64,000 nt of DNA, taken from positions 1,758,001 to 1,822,000 of the forward strand of contig NZ_CP162133.1 of the NCBI RefSeq assembly GCF_040833955.1, read 5' to 3'. The notes beneath the pieces were generated by a model, which ran no database searches, was not told where the DNA came from, and saw only the letters and a program-made list of their open reading frames with translations. Numbering within the stretch: the stretch's first letter is position 1; each line of letters opens with the position of its first letter. This document shows, piece after piece, positions 30,337-38,659 of this stretch. The stretch is from Leptospira sp. WS60.C2 (GTDB lineage: Bacteria; Spirochaetota; Leptospiria; Leptospirales; Leptospiraceae). Both the position numbers and the translations under genes were made by a program.

Positions 30337-31656
30337 CTATGCTTTTAATGATTCAATTTCAGATATTTCTTTTGGAATCATTTCTGTTAAATTAATAGGA
30401 TTTTTTCCGTTGATGAGAATATCATCTTCAATTCGGATCCCAATGCCACGAAATTCTTTTGGAATGGAATCATCACTTGGATCAAAATACAAACCTGGTT
30501 CCACAGTGACCACTTGACCATCTCTCAGAGGTCTTGATTTCCCTTCCAAAAAATACCTGCCCACATCATGAACATCCATTCCTAAATAATGTCCTGTTCT
30601 GTGCATATAAAACTTTCGGTACGTTTCCTTTTCCAGAATTTCATCAAGGCTTCCCTTTAGAAATCCCATCTCCCTTAAACAATCAGCAAGAAAACGAACT
30701 GTTTTTTCATGGACTGCATTGAAAGGCGTTCCAACCACTGATTGTCGTATTGCATTTTTTTGTGCATATAAAACCACTTCATAGATCATTTTTTGAGACT
30801 CAGTGAACTTTTTTCCAACAGGAAAAACCCTTGTCACATCTGCCGTGTAATAATTCCATTCCGCACCAGAATCTACGAGGACAAGATCACCATCTAACAA
30901 AACATCATCGTTATTCACATAATGCAGGATACAAGCATTTTGGCCAGCAGCAACAATATGGCCATATCCACCACCCATAGCTCCATATTTCAAATACTCT
31001 TCTTCCAATATGGCCTCGAGTTGGTATTCATACATGCCTGGTTTGCTTTCTCGCATAATCCGCATATGTCCAAACTTGGTGATCTCAGCCGCATTTTTTA
31101 AGATGAGAATTTCTTCTTTCGATTTGGTAAGACGTTCTTCATGCAAAAAATTGGGAGATTCAATGCGGTGTGGACCAAATTTGCCCTCTCTTGCACGGTC
31201 AGAAAGAGTTTTACATTCCCATAATAACTCACGGTCTCTCTCAGAGTTTTCTCCGAAAAAATAATATAAGGTGTGGTTTCCAAGAAGGATAGCAGATTTC
31301 TTTTGATTCCATTCGGTAAGATCATAGGTAAAATCCAAACCTAACATTGATTTGATTTTATCTTTCCCTAATCGAATGCCTGTCCAAATTTCTTTTTCTT
31401 TGTCTTTCGGAAGACAAAACATCCCAGAAGTATCAGATGTTAAAATGAAAATGGAGTCCTCTTCTTGAATCCCTGTTAAATAATAAAAATCTGAATTTTG
31501 ACGAAATTTATATTCTACATCACGGTTTCGAATTTTGTGATTCGAAGCGAAAAGAAGTAAGATCTCACCCGGTCTCAGCTTTTTTTGAACTTTTTGGATT
31601 CTTTTGCGAAATGTTTCTGCATCATAAGCTTTCGTTTTGAAAGTCGGCTGTTTCAT
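30337..31656 (-). CDS. pepP: Xaa-Pro aminopeptidase (M24B)
   Basis: Aminopeptidase P removes an N-terminal residue next to proline and uses two metal ions. The 439-residue protein has the N-terminal creatinase-like domain (YKFRQNSDFYYLTG) and the pita-bread domain. Ligands are seen in VDSGAEWNYYTADVTR, HRTGHYLGMDVHD, VEPGLYF and IRIEDDIL. Length matches the family. The start overlaps the GT9 stop (ATGA). Confidence 0.92.
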   Translation of the reverse strand: MKQPTFKTKAYDAETFRKRIQKVQKKLRPGEILLLFASNHKIRNRDVEYKFRQNSDFYYLTGIQEEDSIFILTSDTSGMFCLPKDKEKEIWTGIRLGKDKIKSMLGLDFTYDLTEWNQKKSAILLGNHTLYYFFGENSERDRELLWECKTLSDRAREGKFGPHRIESPNFLHEERLTKSKEEILILKNAAEITKFGHMRIMRESKPGMYEYQLEAILEEEYLKYGAMGGGYGHIVAAGQNACILHYVNNDDVLLDGDLVLVDSGAEWNYYTADVTRVFPVGKKFTESQKMIYEVVLYAQKNAIRQSVVGTPFNAVHEKTVRFLADCLREMGFLKGSLDEILEKETYRKFYMHRTGHYLGMDVHDVGRYFLEGKSRPLRDGQVVTVEPGLYFDPSDDSIPKEFRGIGIRIEDDILINGKNPINLTEMIPKEISEIESLKA

Positions 31657-32714
31657 GTTTTAATCACTTCCTCAAGTGCTTCAAATATACGAACTGGATT
31701 TTGATCTAACATACAGCGAAAATGGCCTTCTGGACAAACTCTTCCCCCATGGATTCCGCAGGGACGGCAATCCAGTCCATTAACTTCTATGATTTTATGT
31801 TTGTCCGATAGACTACCATAACCAAACGCTGGTATGGTAGCACCATACACCATTACTGTGGGAGTGTTGAAGGCAGACGCAAAATGGATGGGACTGGAAT
31901 CATTGGAAATAATCGCCGTCGCATTCTGAATCCAAACCATCAGTTCCTTTAAATTGGTTTGACCGACAAGAGAATGTAATCTTTCTCTTTCTTTGATTTC
32001 CAAAGGTTCTGTCTTCATCAAACGATAAATATGTTCTTGGATGCCAAGATCGGCTTTACTGCCAATCAGGATCACAGACTCACTTCTCTTTCTTAGAATT
32101 TGTGTGATGACACTAACAAATTTTTCTTCAGGCATCCGTTTAGTTTCCCAAAGAGAGGAAGGTGCAATCAGTATATAACCAGTGTCATTTTTTAATAGTT
32201 TCGATTTTTTTTGACTAAAACTTGTCTCTTCTTCTATGCCGGGAAACAGGTATGGTCTTCTTTCTCTGCCCGTTGGAAAATCGTATGGCTCAAACAATAA
32301 GGAAAACAGTTTCTCCACTTCATGCGGACCTTGTTTTGGTCTTGGGATCACTTTTGTATGTAAAAAAGAAAATCCCGATTCCTTATAACCAATTCTTATG
32401 GGTGCACCTGTGAAAAATGAAATGAGGCTCGATCGAAAAGAAAAATGTGGCGCATACACCTTATCATATTTTTCGTTTCGGATTTTTTGAATGAATTGGA
32501 AGAAGGCAAATGGATTTTTTTTGATCTTCTTCTTATCAAGACACCAAACAAGCGCTATGTCTGGATTATTGGAAAGAACTGATTCCGTACCTAAATTGAC
32601 GAGCACGTGGACTTCGCTATCTTTATGCTCCATTTTCACTGCGTGAAAAAAGGAGGTGGATAAAATTAAATCCCCAAGGAAAGCGGTTTGGATGATCAGT
32701 ATTTTTTCAGGCAT
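31653..32714 (-). CDS. Glycosyltransferase family 9, heptosyltransferase-like
   Basis: GT9 enzymes add ADP-heptose to lipopolysaccharide core or related glycans at the inner membrane. The 353-residue protein starts ILIIQTAFLGDLILST, the family start for the acceptor domain. The donor domain has IAPSSLWETKRMPEEKF and ISNDSSPIHFASAFNTPTV. A Cys-rich tail (CRPCGIHGGRVCPEGH) is common in GT9. It overlaps its neighbours by one and four bases, so it is cotranslated with the thiolase-like and pepP genes. Confidence 0.87.
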   Translation of the reverse strand: MPEKILIIQTAFLGDLILSTSFFHAVKMEHKDSEVHVLVNLGTESVLSNNPDIALVWCLDKKKIKKNPFAFFQFIQKIRNEKYDKVYAPHFSFRSSLISFFTGAPIRIGYKESGFSFLHTKVIPRPKQGPHEVEKLFSLLFEPYDFPTGRERRPYLFPGIEEETSFSQKKSKLLKNDTGYILIAPSSLWETKRMPEEKFVSVITQILRKRSESVILIGSKADLGIQEHIYRLMKTEPLEIKERERLHSLVGQTNLKELMVWIQNATAIISNDSSPIHFASAFNTPTVMVYGATIPAFGYGSLSDKHKIIEVNGLDCRPCGIHGGRVCPEGHFRCMLDQNPVRIFEALEEVIKT

Positions 32715-33814
32715 CAGACTCTTTCTAATATCGATACAAAGTTGTTTGTAGCTAGTCCACCTATACTTTGCGCTACTGCCAACCGCTTTTCAGGCCATTC
32801 AGAAAAGAACCGGCAAAGTTCGACAATTTGCGCAAGGCCTGAGGCCCCGACGGGATGCCCCCTTGATTTTAGGCCACCAGAAGCATTGATTGGCAGTTTT
32901 CCTTTGGGATGGGTGAGTCCCGCTTTCACTTGGAAAAGAGCCTCACCTCGTTTGAAAAATCCAGCATCCTCAGCACCAACGAGCTCAAATGGGGTAAAAG
33001 CATCGTGTAACTCCGCAAAATTTATATCCTCGGGACCAACACCCGCTTCTTCGTAGGCCTTTGCAAACGCGATGCGACTGGCAAGAAAACTGGGTTCCGC
33101 ACCTGATAGAAAAGGAGATAGCCCCGCACCCATTCCCTTTACCGCAATAGAACTAGGATCCTTCGATAAAATGAGTGCCGCCGATCCATCTGAGAGAGGA
33201 GAGATATCATATAAACCGAGCGGACTTGTGATTTTGGGTTGGTTCTTGTATTCTTCCAGGCTTAGATTTTTTTTGATATGAGCTTTCGGATTGGAAAGTC
33301 CGTTATCATGCAATTTTTTTGCAATCGCAAACAAATCCTCTTCTTTGTAACCATATTCATTTAAGTATCGATTGGTAATCATCGCCCCACCTTGCGCCAT
33401 GGACATACCGAGTCTTCGTTGGGCATCGGAGAGGACAGAACCTAATAACAAATTGCTTTCTTCCCGATTCAATTGAGACATGAGTTCTGTTGCGATGACG
33501 AGTCCATGTTCAAATCTACCACTGAGAATTAAATTCACTCCCAATTGAAATGCACTGGCTCCGGAAGAAGAGGCAGTTTCCATACGAATAGAATATACGT
33601 CCTTTAGTCCTAAGCGAGCGGCAATTTTTGCAGAGAGATGGTATTCCTTCGTATAAGAGTCAGGAGAAAAACTTGCATAGATGATGAATTGAATTTTGTG
33701 AGATTGAAACTCATGTACAGATTGTTTTGCGGTGGCATACGACAAATCCAGTTGTGTGCCTTTGTGTTTACCAAATACACTCAATGATGGATTGTGAATG
33801 TAAACTTTCTTCAT
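32714..33814 (-). CDS. Thiolase-like protein lacking the nucleophilic cysteine
   Basis: A 366-residue thiolase-fold protein related to SCP-2-type thiolases and lipid-transfer proteins. The C-terminal base motif is present (GGLKSRGHPVGASG), as is ELHDAFTPFE. The position of the active cysteine reads METASSSGASAF, with Ser82 in place of Cys. The C-terminal Cys-Gly region is also changed (QSIGGLATNN). Thiolytic activity is therefore doubtful. It is the first gene of a tightly overlapping run with GT9 and pepP, and is divergent from bacterioferritin. Confidence 0.82.
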   Translation of the reverse strand: MKKVYIHNPSLSVFGKHKGTQLDLSYATAKQSVHEFQSHKIQFIIYASFSPDSYTKEYHLSAKIAARLGLKDVYSIRMETASSSGASAFQLGVNLILSGRFEHGLVIATELMSQLNREESNLLLGSVLSDAQRRLGMSMAQGGAMITNRYLNEYGYKEEDLFAIAKKLHDNGLSNPKAHIKKNLSLEEYKNQPKITSPLGLYDISPLSDGSAALILSKDPSSIAVKGMGAGLSPFLSGAEPSFLASRIAFAKAYEEAGVGPEDINFAELHDAFTPFELVGAEDAGFFKRGEALFQVKAGLTHPKGKLPINASGGLKSRGHPVGASGLAQIVELCRFFSEWPEKRLAVAQSIGGLATNNFVSILERV

Positions 33815-33831
33815 TCGAATATAGTTTCCGC

Positions 33832-33860
33832 TTGCCTATTCTATGAAAACCAATTATCTT
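33832..33860 (+). promoter_or_regulatory. Candidate sigma-70 promoter for bacterioferritin
   Basis: TTGCCT (33832-33837) and TATCTT (33855-33860) are separated by 17 bases in the 78-base gap between the thiolase-like and bfr genes. Both hexamers match four positions of consensus. A GAGGTC ribosome site follows. Confidence 0.4.
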
Positions 33861-33892
33861 TCCATTTGAACCGAGAAATTGAGGTCACCCAT

Positions 33893-34369
33893 ATGAAGGG
33901 AAAAAAAGAAGTAATCGACATATTAGCAGAAGTATTATCAGCGGAACTCACCGCCATCAATCAGTATTTCATTCATGCCAAACTTTGCAAAAATTGGGGA
34001 TATCTGGAACTTGCTGACTATCTCAGAAAAGAATCCATTGAAGAAATGAAACATGCTGATGAAATTATGGAACGTATTTTGTATTTCGATGGAATCCCTG
34101 ACTTACAAAAATACATGAAAATCAATGTAGGGCAAACGGTTCCAGAAATGTTACAACATGACTTACAATTGGAATACAATGCAGTTGAACGTTTGAACCG
34201 TGGGATTGATATCTGTGTCGCAGCAAAAGACAATGGAACAAGAGAACTTTTAGAAAAAATCCTTGTTTCGGAAGAAGAGCACATTGATTGGATTGAAACG
34301 CAAGAATCCCTCATCGAATCCATTGGATTACAAAACTACTTGGCACAAAAACTAGGAGATTCGGAATAA
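33893..34369 (+). CDS. bfr: Bacterioferritin
   Basis: Bacterioferritin stores iron as a 24-mer with haem at subunit pairs. From ATG 33893 the product is 158 residues. The full ferroxidase set can be counted: Glu18, Glu51, His54, Glu94, Glu127 and His130, and Met52, the haem ligand. A longer start at 33794 would add 33 residues unlike the family. Its TAA overlaps the putative AUA start of the next gene. No bacterioferritin-associated ferredoxin is adjacent. Confidence 0.95.
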   Translation: MKGKKEVIDILAEVLSAELTAINQYFIHAKLCKNWGYLELADYLRKESIEEMKHADEIMERILYFDGIPDLQKYMKINVGQTVPEMLQHDLQLEYNAVERLNRGIDICVAAKDNGTRELLEKILVSEEEHIDWIETQESLIESIGLQNYLAQKLGDSE

Positions 34370-35499
34370 AGCCTACTCATCCCACCTATCACGCCATATG
34401 CGGAGAAGGACTTTCTCCGCTTTTGGAATCGGAAATCCAATCCTTTCATCTTAAAATAGGCAGCTCCAATCGGGGTGGTGTTTTTTTCTCAGGCAAAAAA
34501 GAAGATGTGATTCAATTTGCGATTCACACAAAATTTGCCTCACGTGTGAATTTACAACTCCTCCATGAGAATGCCCAGGATTACGACGAATTCTATACCA
34601 AAGCATCTGAAATCTCTTGGGAAAAATACATTGGGCCCAATGTGAGTTTTCGCATTGATACAGAAACCAAGGACAAATTAAAAAATTCTGAATTTACCAT
34701 GCATCGAATGAAAGATGCGATCCTCGACAGACTTCGAGCCAAAAAAGTTCCACTGCCCGAAATTGAAAAAAGAATGGCCGACATTACTATTGTAGTCCGG
34801 TCTCATACAGATCGTTTTAGCATCGAACTTTCTCTCTCTGGGGATCCTGTGGGAAGACGCGGGTATCGTTTGCATGCGGGAAGTGCGCCCGTGAGGGAAC
34901 CAATTGCACAAGCCATGCTCGAAATGTCCGATTGGAAAGAAGGAGAAACCCTTGTGGATCCTATGTGTGGATCAGGTACGGTTCTCATCGAAGCAGCTCT
35001 CAGAGAACGTCTGTTTGGCGAAATCAATCGATTTCTTTTTGCAGAATCACCTGTGTTCCAAACTTTATTTCCTACGTATGTGTTTTCAGAACGTAAAAAA
35101 GAAGCTCCCACGACACCGCACCTCTATGGATTTGATATTGATCCAGAAGCCATTCGCATCGCCAAAGAAAATGCATACGAAGCAGGTGTAGAAGATTTTG
35201 TTCACTTTGAAGTCGGCAATTGTTTAGACTTAAAAAACAATTTTGGTCCAAAAGGCCATTTGGTCACAAACCCACCTTACGGGGATCGGATTGGAAAACC
35301 GATGGAAGATTTGCGAGAGATGTACTTTCAATTTGGCCGAGTTTTGAAAAATGAATTTGGTGGATGGAAATTTACCGTTTTATGTGCGGACTTTTCTCTA
35401 CTTGGAAAATTTGGGTTGAAAGAAAACAAACACATCAGTTTAAAACATGCCAATCTAAAAGCAAAGATTGTGGATTACGAATTACGAGGGGGGAAATGA
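34366..35499 (+). CDS. THUMP-domain 23S rRNA guanine-N2-methyltransferase (RlmL-like)
   Basis: A SAM-dependent RNA methyltransferase of the RlmL/Trm14 group. From the start at 34366 it has 377 residues: a conserved lead-in (HAICGEGLSPLLESEI), a THUMP region to about residue 160, then the Rossmann domain with DPMCGSGTVLIEA, YGFDIDPEAI and the catalytic NPPYGDR. The lead-in is encoded upstream of the first normal initiator (TTG 34423). The only fitting start is ATA at 34366, seven bases after AGGAG and overlapping the bfr stop. The exact guanine target is not determined. Confidence 0.85.
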   Translation: MKPTHPTYHAICGEGLSPLLESEIQSFHLKIGSSNRGGVFFSGKKEDVIQFAIHTKFASRVNLQLLHENAQDYDEFYTKASEISWEKYIGPNVSFRIDTETKDKLKNSEFTMHRMKDAILDRLRAKKVPLPEIEKRMADITIVVRSHTDRFSIELSLSGDPVGRRGYRLHAGSAPVREPIAQAMLEMSDWKEGETLVDPMCGSGTVLIEAALRERLFGEINRFLFAESPVFQTLFPTYVFSERKKEAPTTPHLYGFDIDPEAIRIAKENAYEAGVEDFVHFEVGNCLDLKNNFGPKGHLVTNPPYGDRIGKPMEDLREMYFQFGRVLKNEFGGWKFTVLCADFSLLGKFGLKENKHISLKHANLKAKIVDYELRGGK

Positions 35500-36668
35500 A
35501 ATCGAAGGACATTTTAAGTCGTGTCTTTGAAATTACGAGAGACCCAAGAGATGGACTTCTTTTCTTGCAGGAATTTCAATCTCTCTCTCCTGAATCATTT
35601 GCCATTCTGTATGCTGATTCCGAAACCATCTTTGAAAGTTCCGAAGCTTTATTTTCCGATTTAAAACTCCTTTATCAATTGGATTTGTTTCCCTTTGTCG
35701 TATTGGAAGAGGACAGTTTTCAATACCTAAAAGTGTTTTTTCCATTAGAACAAATGGGAAAAGACCAAGGGGAAGAGAAGACATTAGGTTTTTCTTATGA
35801 AATCATTCCGAGAGAAAAACCGCTCCTTGACACTGTCAAAGATTCCATCCAAAAGAAAAAAATTCCAATTTTACTTTGGAATGATGAAACAGAAAAACTG
35901 GAAACAGTTCTAGAACGTTGTCGTTCCCTCTTACATTCTGCCAAAATCATTTACGTGTCGATTGATGGACCTTTAAAAGACCCAACGTCAGGAAAAGTAA
36001 AATCGATTTTCCAGTTGGAAAACAACTTCCAACTTCCGACTGATATTTCAATCACAGAAAGCCAAAAAGAATTTGTCGAACTTTCCGAGGCCCTTCTATC
36101 TAAAATCGAAGATCCAAAATTTAACATCGTTCTCACATCTCCCTTTACTTTGTTAACGGAGTTATTCACAGTAAAAGGAAGTGGAACTCTTGTTAAGCGA
36201 AAAAACAAAATCCGCAAATTTGATTCCACAGACGGAGTCGATATGGAAAGGTTATTTCGCCTCATTGAAGAATCGTTCGGGAAAAAACTAAAAAAAGAAT
36301 TCTTTCAAACAAAGTTTGATGTTTTGTTCCTAGAAGAATCCTACAGGGCCTGTGCTTGGATGCAAAAAACGGAATATGGATACTTACTTTCCAAATTTGC
36401 TGTAAATGGTGTGGCAAGGGGTGCTGGAGTCGGACGCGACATTTGGGACCAAATTTTAGAACACTGTAGTCCCCTCTTTTGGCGCAGTAAACCCGACAAT
36501 ACAATCAACAAATGGTACATGTCCATTGCCCAAGGAATTGAAAAAGATCAGCATTGGTATTACTATTGGCTTGGTGTTGACAAAGCGTTAATTCCTGGTA
36601 TCGTCGGCCTTTTACAGTCTCAACCTGAAGATTTTGAATCAAAACAAGAGGCAAAAAGTTCGCAGTGA
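35496..36668 (+). CDS. N-acetylglutamate synthase with degenerate kinase-like domain
   Basis: About 390 residues. The C-terminal ~150 match the NAT (DUF619-type) domain of vertebrate-like and Xanthomonas N-acetylglutamate synthases: LLSKFAVNGVARGAGVGRDIWDQ, then FWRSKPDNTINKWY. The N-terminal part follows the amino-acid-kinase fold and ends with LFTVKGSGTLV, but it lacks the glycine-rich ATP motif, so it is probably only structural or regulatory. The reaction starts arginine synthesis. ATG 35496 overlaps the previous stop (ATGA) and follows GAGGGGGG. Confidence 0.8.
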   Translation: MKSKDILSRVFEITRDPRDGLLFLQEFQSLSPESFAILYADSETIFESSEALFSDLKLLYQLDLFPFVVLEEDSFQYLKVFFPLEQMGKDQGEEKTLGFSYEIIPREKPLLDTVKDSIQKKKIPILLWNDETEKLETVLERCRSLLHSAKIIYVSIDGPLKDPTSGKVKSIFQLENNFQLPTDISITESQKEFVELSEALLSKIEDPKFNIVLTSPFTLLTELFTVKGSGTLVKRKNKIRKFDSTDGVDMERLFRLIEESFGKKLKKEFFQTKFDVLFLEESYRACAWMQKTEYGYLLSKFAVNGVARGAGVGRDIWDQILEHCSPLFWRSKPDNTINKWYMSIAQGIEKDQHWYYYWLGVDKALIPGIVGLLQSQPEDFESKQEAKSSQ

Positions 36669-37006
36669 TGATTTTAATCTACGATGGCAGTTGTCCCTTT
36701 TGCCAAGATCTAGCCACTGCCATTGAAAAACGGACAACGGAACCGATCAAAATCATTTCCTATCATTCGTTAGCGGAAGATGAATTGAAAAAAATCCACC
36801 CGGAGCTTACCATAGAACGATGCCAGGGGGAAGTGCAGATCATCCAGAAGGGAAAACGTTATCCCGGTTTTTTTGGAATCCGTGTCCTTCTCTGGAAGGT
36901 AAAATTTTACAAATATTTTGTTTGGTTTTTGTATCTGCCACTCGTTCCTTTTTTGGGGATGTTCGTTCTTAGCCTTCTCAAACGATTCCGCTCGAAGCTG
37001 ACTTAA
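36665..37006 (+). CDS. DCC-family thiol-disulfide protein (DUF393)
   Basis: A 113-residue protein of the DCC/YuxK group. It begins with YDGSCPFCQDL, a CxxC placed as in thioredoxin-like proteins, and ends with a hydrophobic helix (about residues 80-105). It starts at GTG 36665 or ATG 36668, overlapping the NAGS stop. Its last 29 bases are antisense to the end of the heme-oxygenase-like gene. The function of this family is not known to me. Confidence 0.8.
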   Translation: MMILIYDGSCPFCQDLATAIEKRTTEPIKIISYHSLAEDELKKIHPELTIERCQGEVQIIQKGKRYPGFFGIRVLLWKVKFYKYFVWFLYLPLVPFLGMFVLSLLKRFRSKLT

Positions 37007-37670
37007 ATTTTTCTTCGTCCAAACGAGAAAGTCCTAAATAAAAATCTTTGCGAGCAAGAAGGGCAAGACGGTTACCTTCGATCACTTGTGACTTGGATTC
37101 TTCTGTTGAAGCAACCTCTTCTATCAAATCAAACATCCGTTTGCTGTGGCCTTCATCGGCATCCAAATTTACCTGAAAAAACTTTCCTTCCGGTAAACCC
37201 ATTTCTGATTTTAATTTTTGATAAGCTGATGCAATCATCGAATACTCTAATTTCAAAAGATATTCATTTGCTGGTCCAAGAGCTCCGAGTCCATAGTAAA
37301 ATCCTCGATCAATGACAGATTTCATTTTCTCCAAGTAGGTTTGTGTTTCTGGTAAAATTTGATGAGCTGAAAAATCAAACTGCAATTGGTTTAAAAAATG
37401 AGTTAGGATAGAGACATGCGTTTCTTCGATCTTCCCCTCTCCTAATTCTTCCCAGATGTTTTCGACTAGGACGATTTTTGCTTTTTGGTTTCTTGTTTTT
37501 GCTGCTACAAGTAAAAACCAATCCACAAATCCGATCGAAACAAAATACTCCTGACTGAGCCACAAAAGCAGGTCAGAAAAATCCATTGTTTCCTTTCTTT
37601 GCAATAACCATTTGGATTCTAAAACAGGATGGGTCTCTACATCTCTTTTTAAGGTCTGAATGAAATTCAT
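36978..37670 (-). CDS. Heme-oxygenase-like fold (TenA/PqqC/CADD type) protein
   Basis: A 230-residue all-helical protein of the heme-oxygenase-like oxidase group, which includes diiron enzymes such as CADD, UndA and BesC. Candidate ligands are Glu75 (WEELGEG), His85, Glu136 or Glu142, Asp172 and His175 (DADEGH). Where the group usually has a histidine seven residues before the last one, this protein has Asn168, so the metal site may be altered. It overlaps the ATP-grasp gene by 4 bases and forms a cassette with it and the aminomutase. Confidence 0.72.
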   Translation of the reverse strand: MNFIQTLKRDVETHPVLESKWLLQRKETMDFSDLLLWLSQEYFVSIGFVDWFLLVAAKTRNQKAKIVLVENIWEELGEGKIEETHVSILTHFLNQLQFDFSAHQILPETQTYLEKMKSVIDRGFYYGLGALGPANEYLLKLEYSMIASAYQKLKSEMGLPEGKFFQVNLDADEGHSKRMFDLIEEVASTEESKSQVIEGNRLALLARKDFYLGLSRLDEEKFKSASSGIV

Positions 37671-38659
37671 TTCAATTGGTCCTTTCCATACTGGAATCGT
37701 TTTTTAGTTGCATATTCTTCAAATCCAAGTTCGATACAATGTTGTAATAAACTAGAATAGGTTTTTCCTGAATGTTCCCATAACAATGGCAAGGTGGAAT
37801 ACAAATGGGAGAATCCAGGGGTTGCGTTGACTTCGAGAAAATAGGGTTTTCCTTCTTGGAGTTTAAAATCCATTCGGATGTATCCAGACACTTCAAGTGC
37901 TTTAGCGATGACAAGTGCCCATTCAGCTAATTCTTTTTGCAAGGAACCCTCTACTTGAAAGTCTAACGATTCCAAAAATGCAAGTTTGGATTTGATTCCT
38001 TCATGATACACTCCACTCGGATAATTGACATAGGCGGCAGGTAGAACTTCATAAGAATCGAAGTTACCCATCACTCCGACTGTTAGTTCTCGCCCCGAAA
38101 GAAATGGTTCGACAAGTAAGGGACGATGTTCCCTTAGAAAGAGAGGAATTCTCTCCTCCCATTCCTTGTTGGAAAACATCACATTGGAATCCGAGATTCC
38201 AAGGCTAGAGCCCTCTCCATTTGGCTTCACAAAGAGAGGATAGGAAAGTTTTGGATTGTCCGTGCCATTCCAAACAAGTTGCGACGATACCATCGGAACG
38301 CCAAAACGTTCTAAAAAACATTTGGTTTTAAATTTGTCTAAGGTAAGTGTTTGTACAGAAGCAGCACTTCCTGTATGAGGAAAACCCAAATATTCGCATA
38401 ACGCTGGTATGTAGGCTTCACGCGATGGCGACAAATACCCTTCGATAAGATTCCATACCATCCAGTCCTGTCGCTTTTCTTTGGGAATGCCTGAAAGGGC
38501 AGATACAATTTCCGTGGGATCAGTGAGAACCACCACATCATACCCCAAAGCAGAAATGGTAGATTCCATATACGTGATGGTTTCTTCCGATTCCCATTCT
38601 TGGCATAAATTTGGTGTTTCGTGATTGTAAACATCACAGGCAAGGAGAACGGTTTTCAC
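37667..38659 (-). CDS. ATP-grasp ligase, D-Ala-D-Ala ligase-like
   Basis: About 330 residues with the ATP-grasp plan: a preATP domain with [15 protein letters not shown], the nucleotide site [13 protein letters not shown], and the metal site [22 protein letters not shown]. It resembles D-Ala-D-Ala ligase, but the omega-loop signature and the ExNTxPG motif differ (here EVNATPG), so another carboxylate-amine substrate is possible. GTG 38659 overlaps the aminomutase stop by four bases and is preferred to ATG 38680. It could still be the organism's Ddl. Confidence 0.75.
   Translation of the reverse strand: MKTVLLACDVYNHETPNLCQEWESEETITYMESTISALGYDVVVLTDPTEIVSALSGIPKEKRQDWMVWNLIEGYLSPSREAYIPALCEYLGFPHTGSAASVQTLTLDKFKTKCFLERFGVPMVSSQLVWNGTDNPKLSYPLFVKPNGEGSSLGISDSNVMFSNKEWEERIPLFLREHRPLLVEPFLSGRELTVGVMGNFDSYEVLPAAYVNYPSGVYHEGIKSKLAFLESLDFQVEGSLQKELAEWALVIAKALEVSGYIRMDFKLQEGKPYFLEVNATPGFSHLYSTLPLLWEHSGKTYSSLLQHCIELGFEEYATKKRFQYGKDQLK

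Noticed and set aside
37667..38659. Firm call as D-alanine--D-alanine ligase
   Set aside because: The ATP-grasp core fits, but the omega-loop and the ExNTxPG motif differ, so I name only the superfamily.
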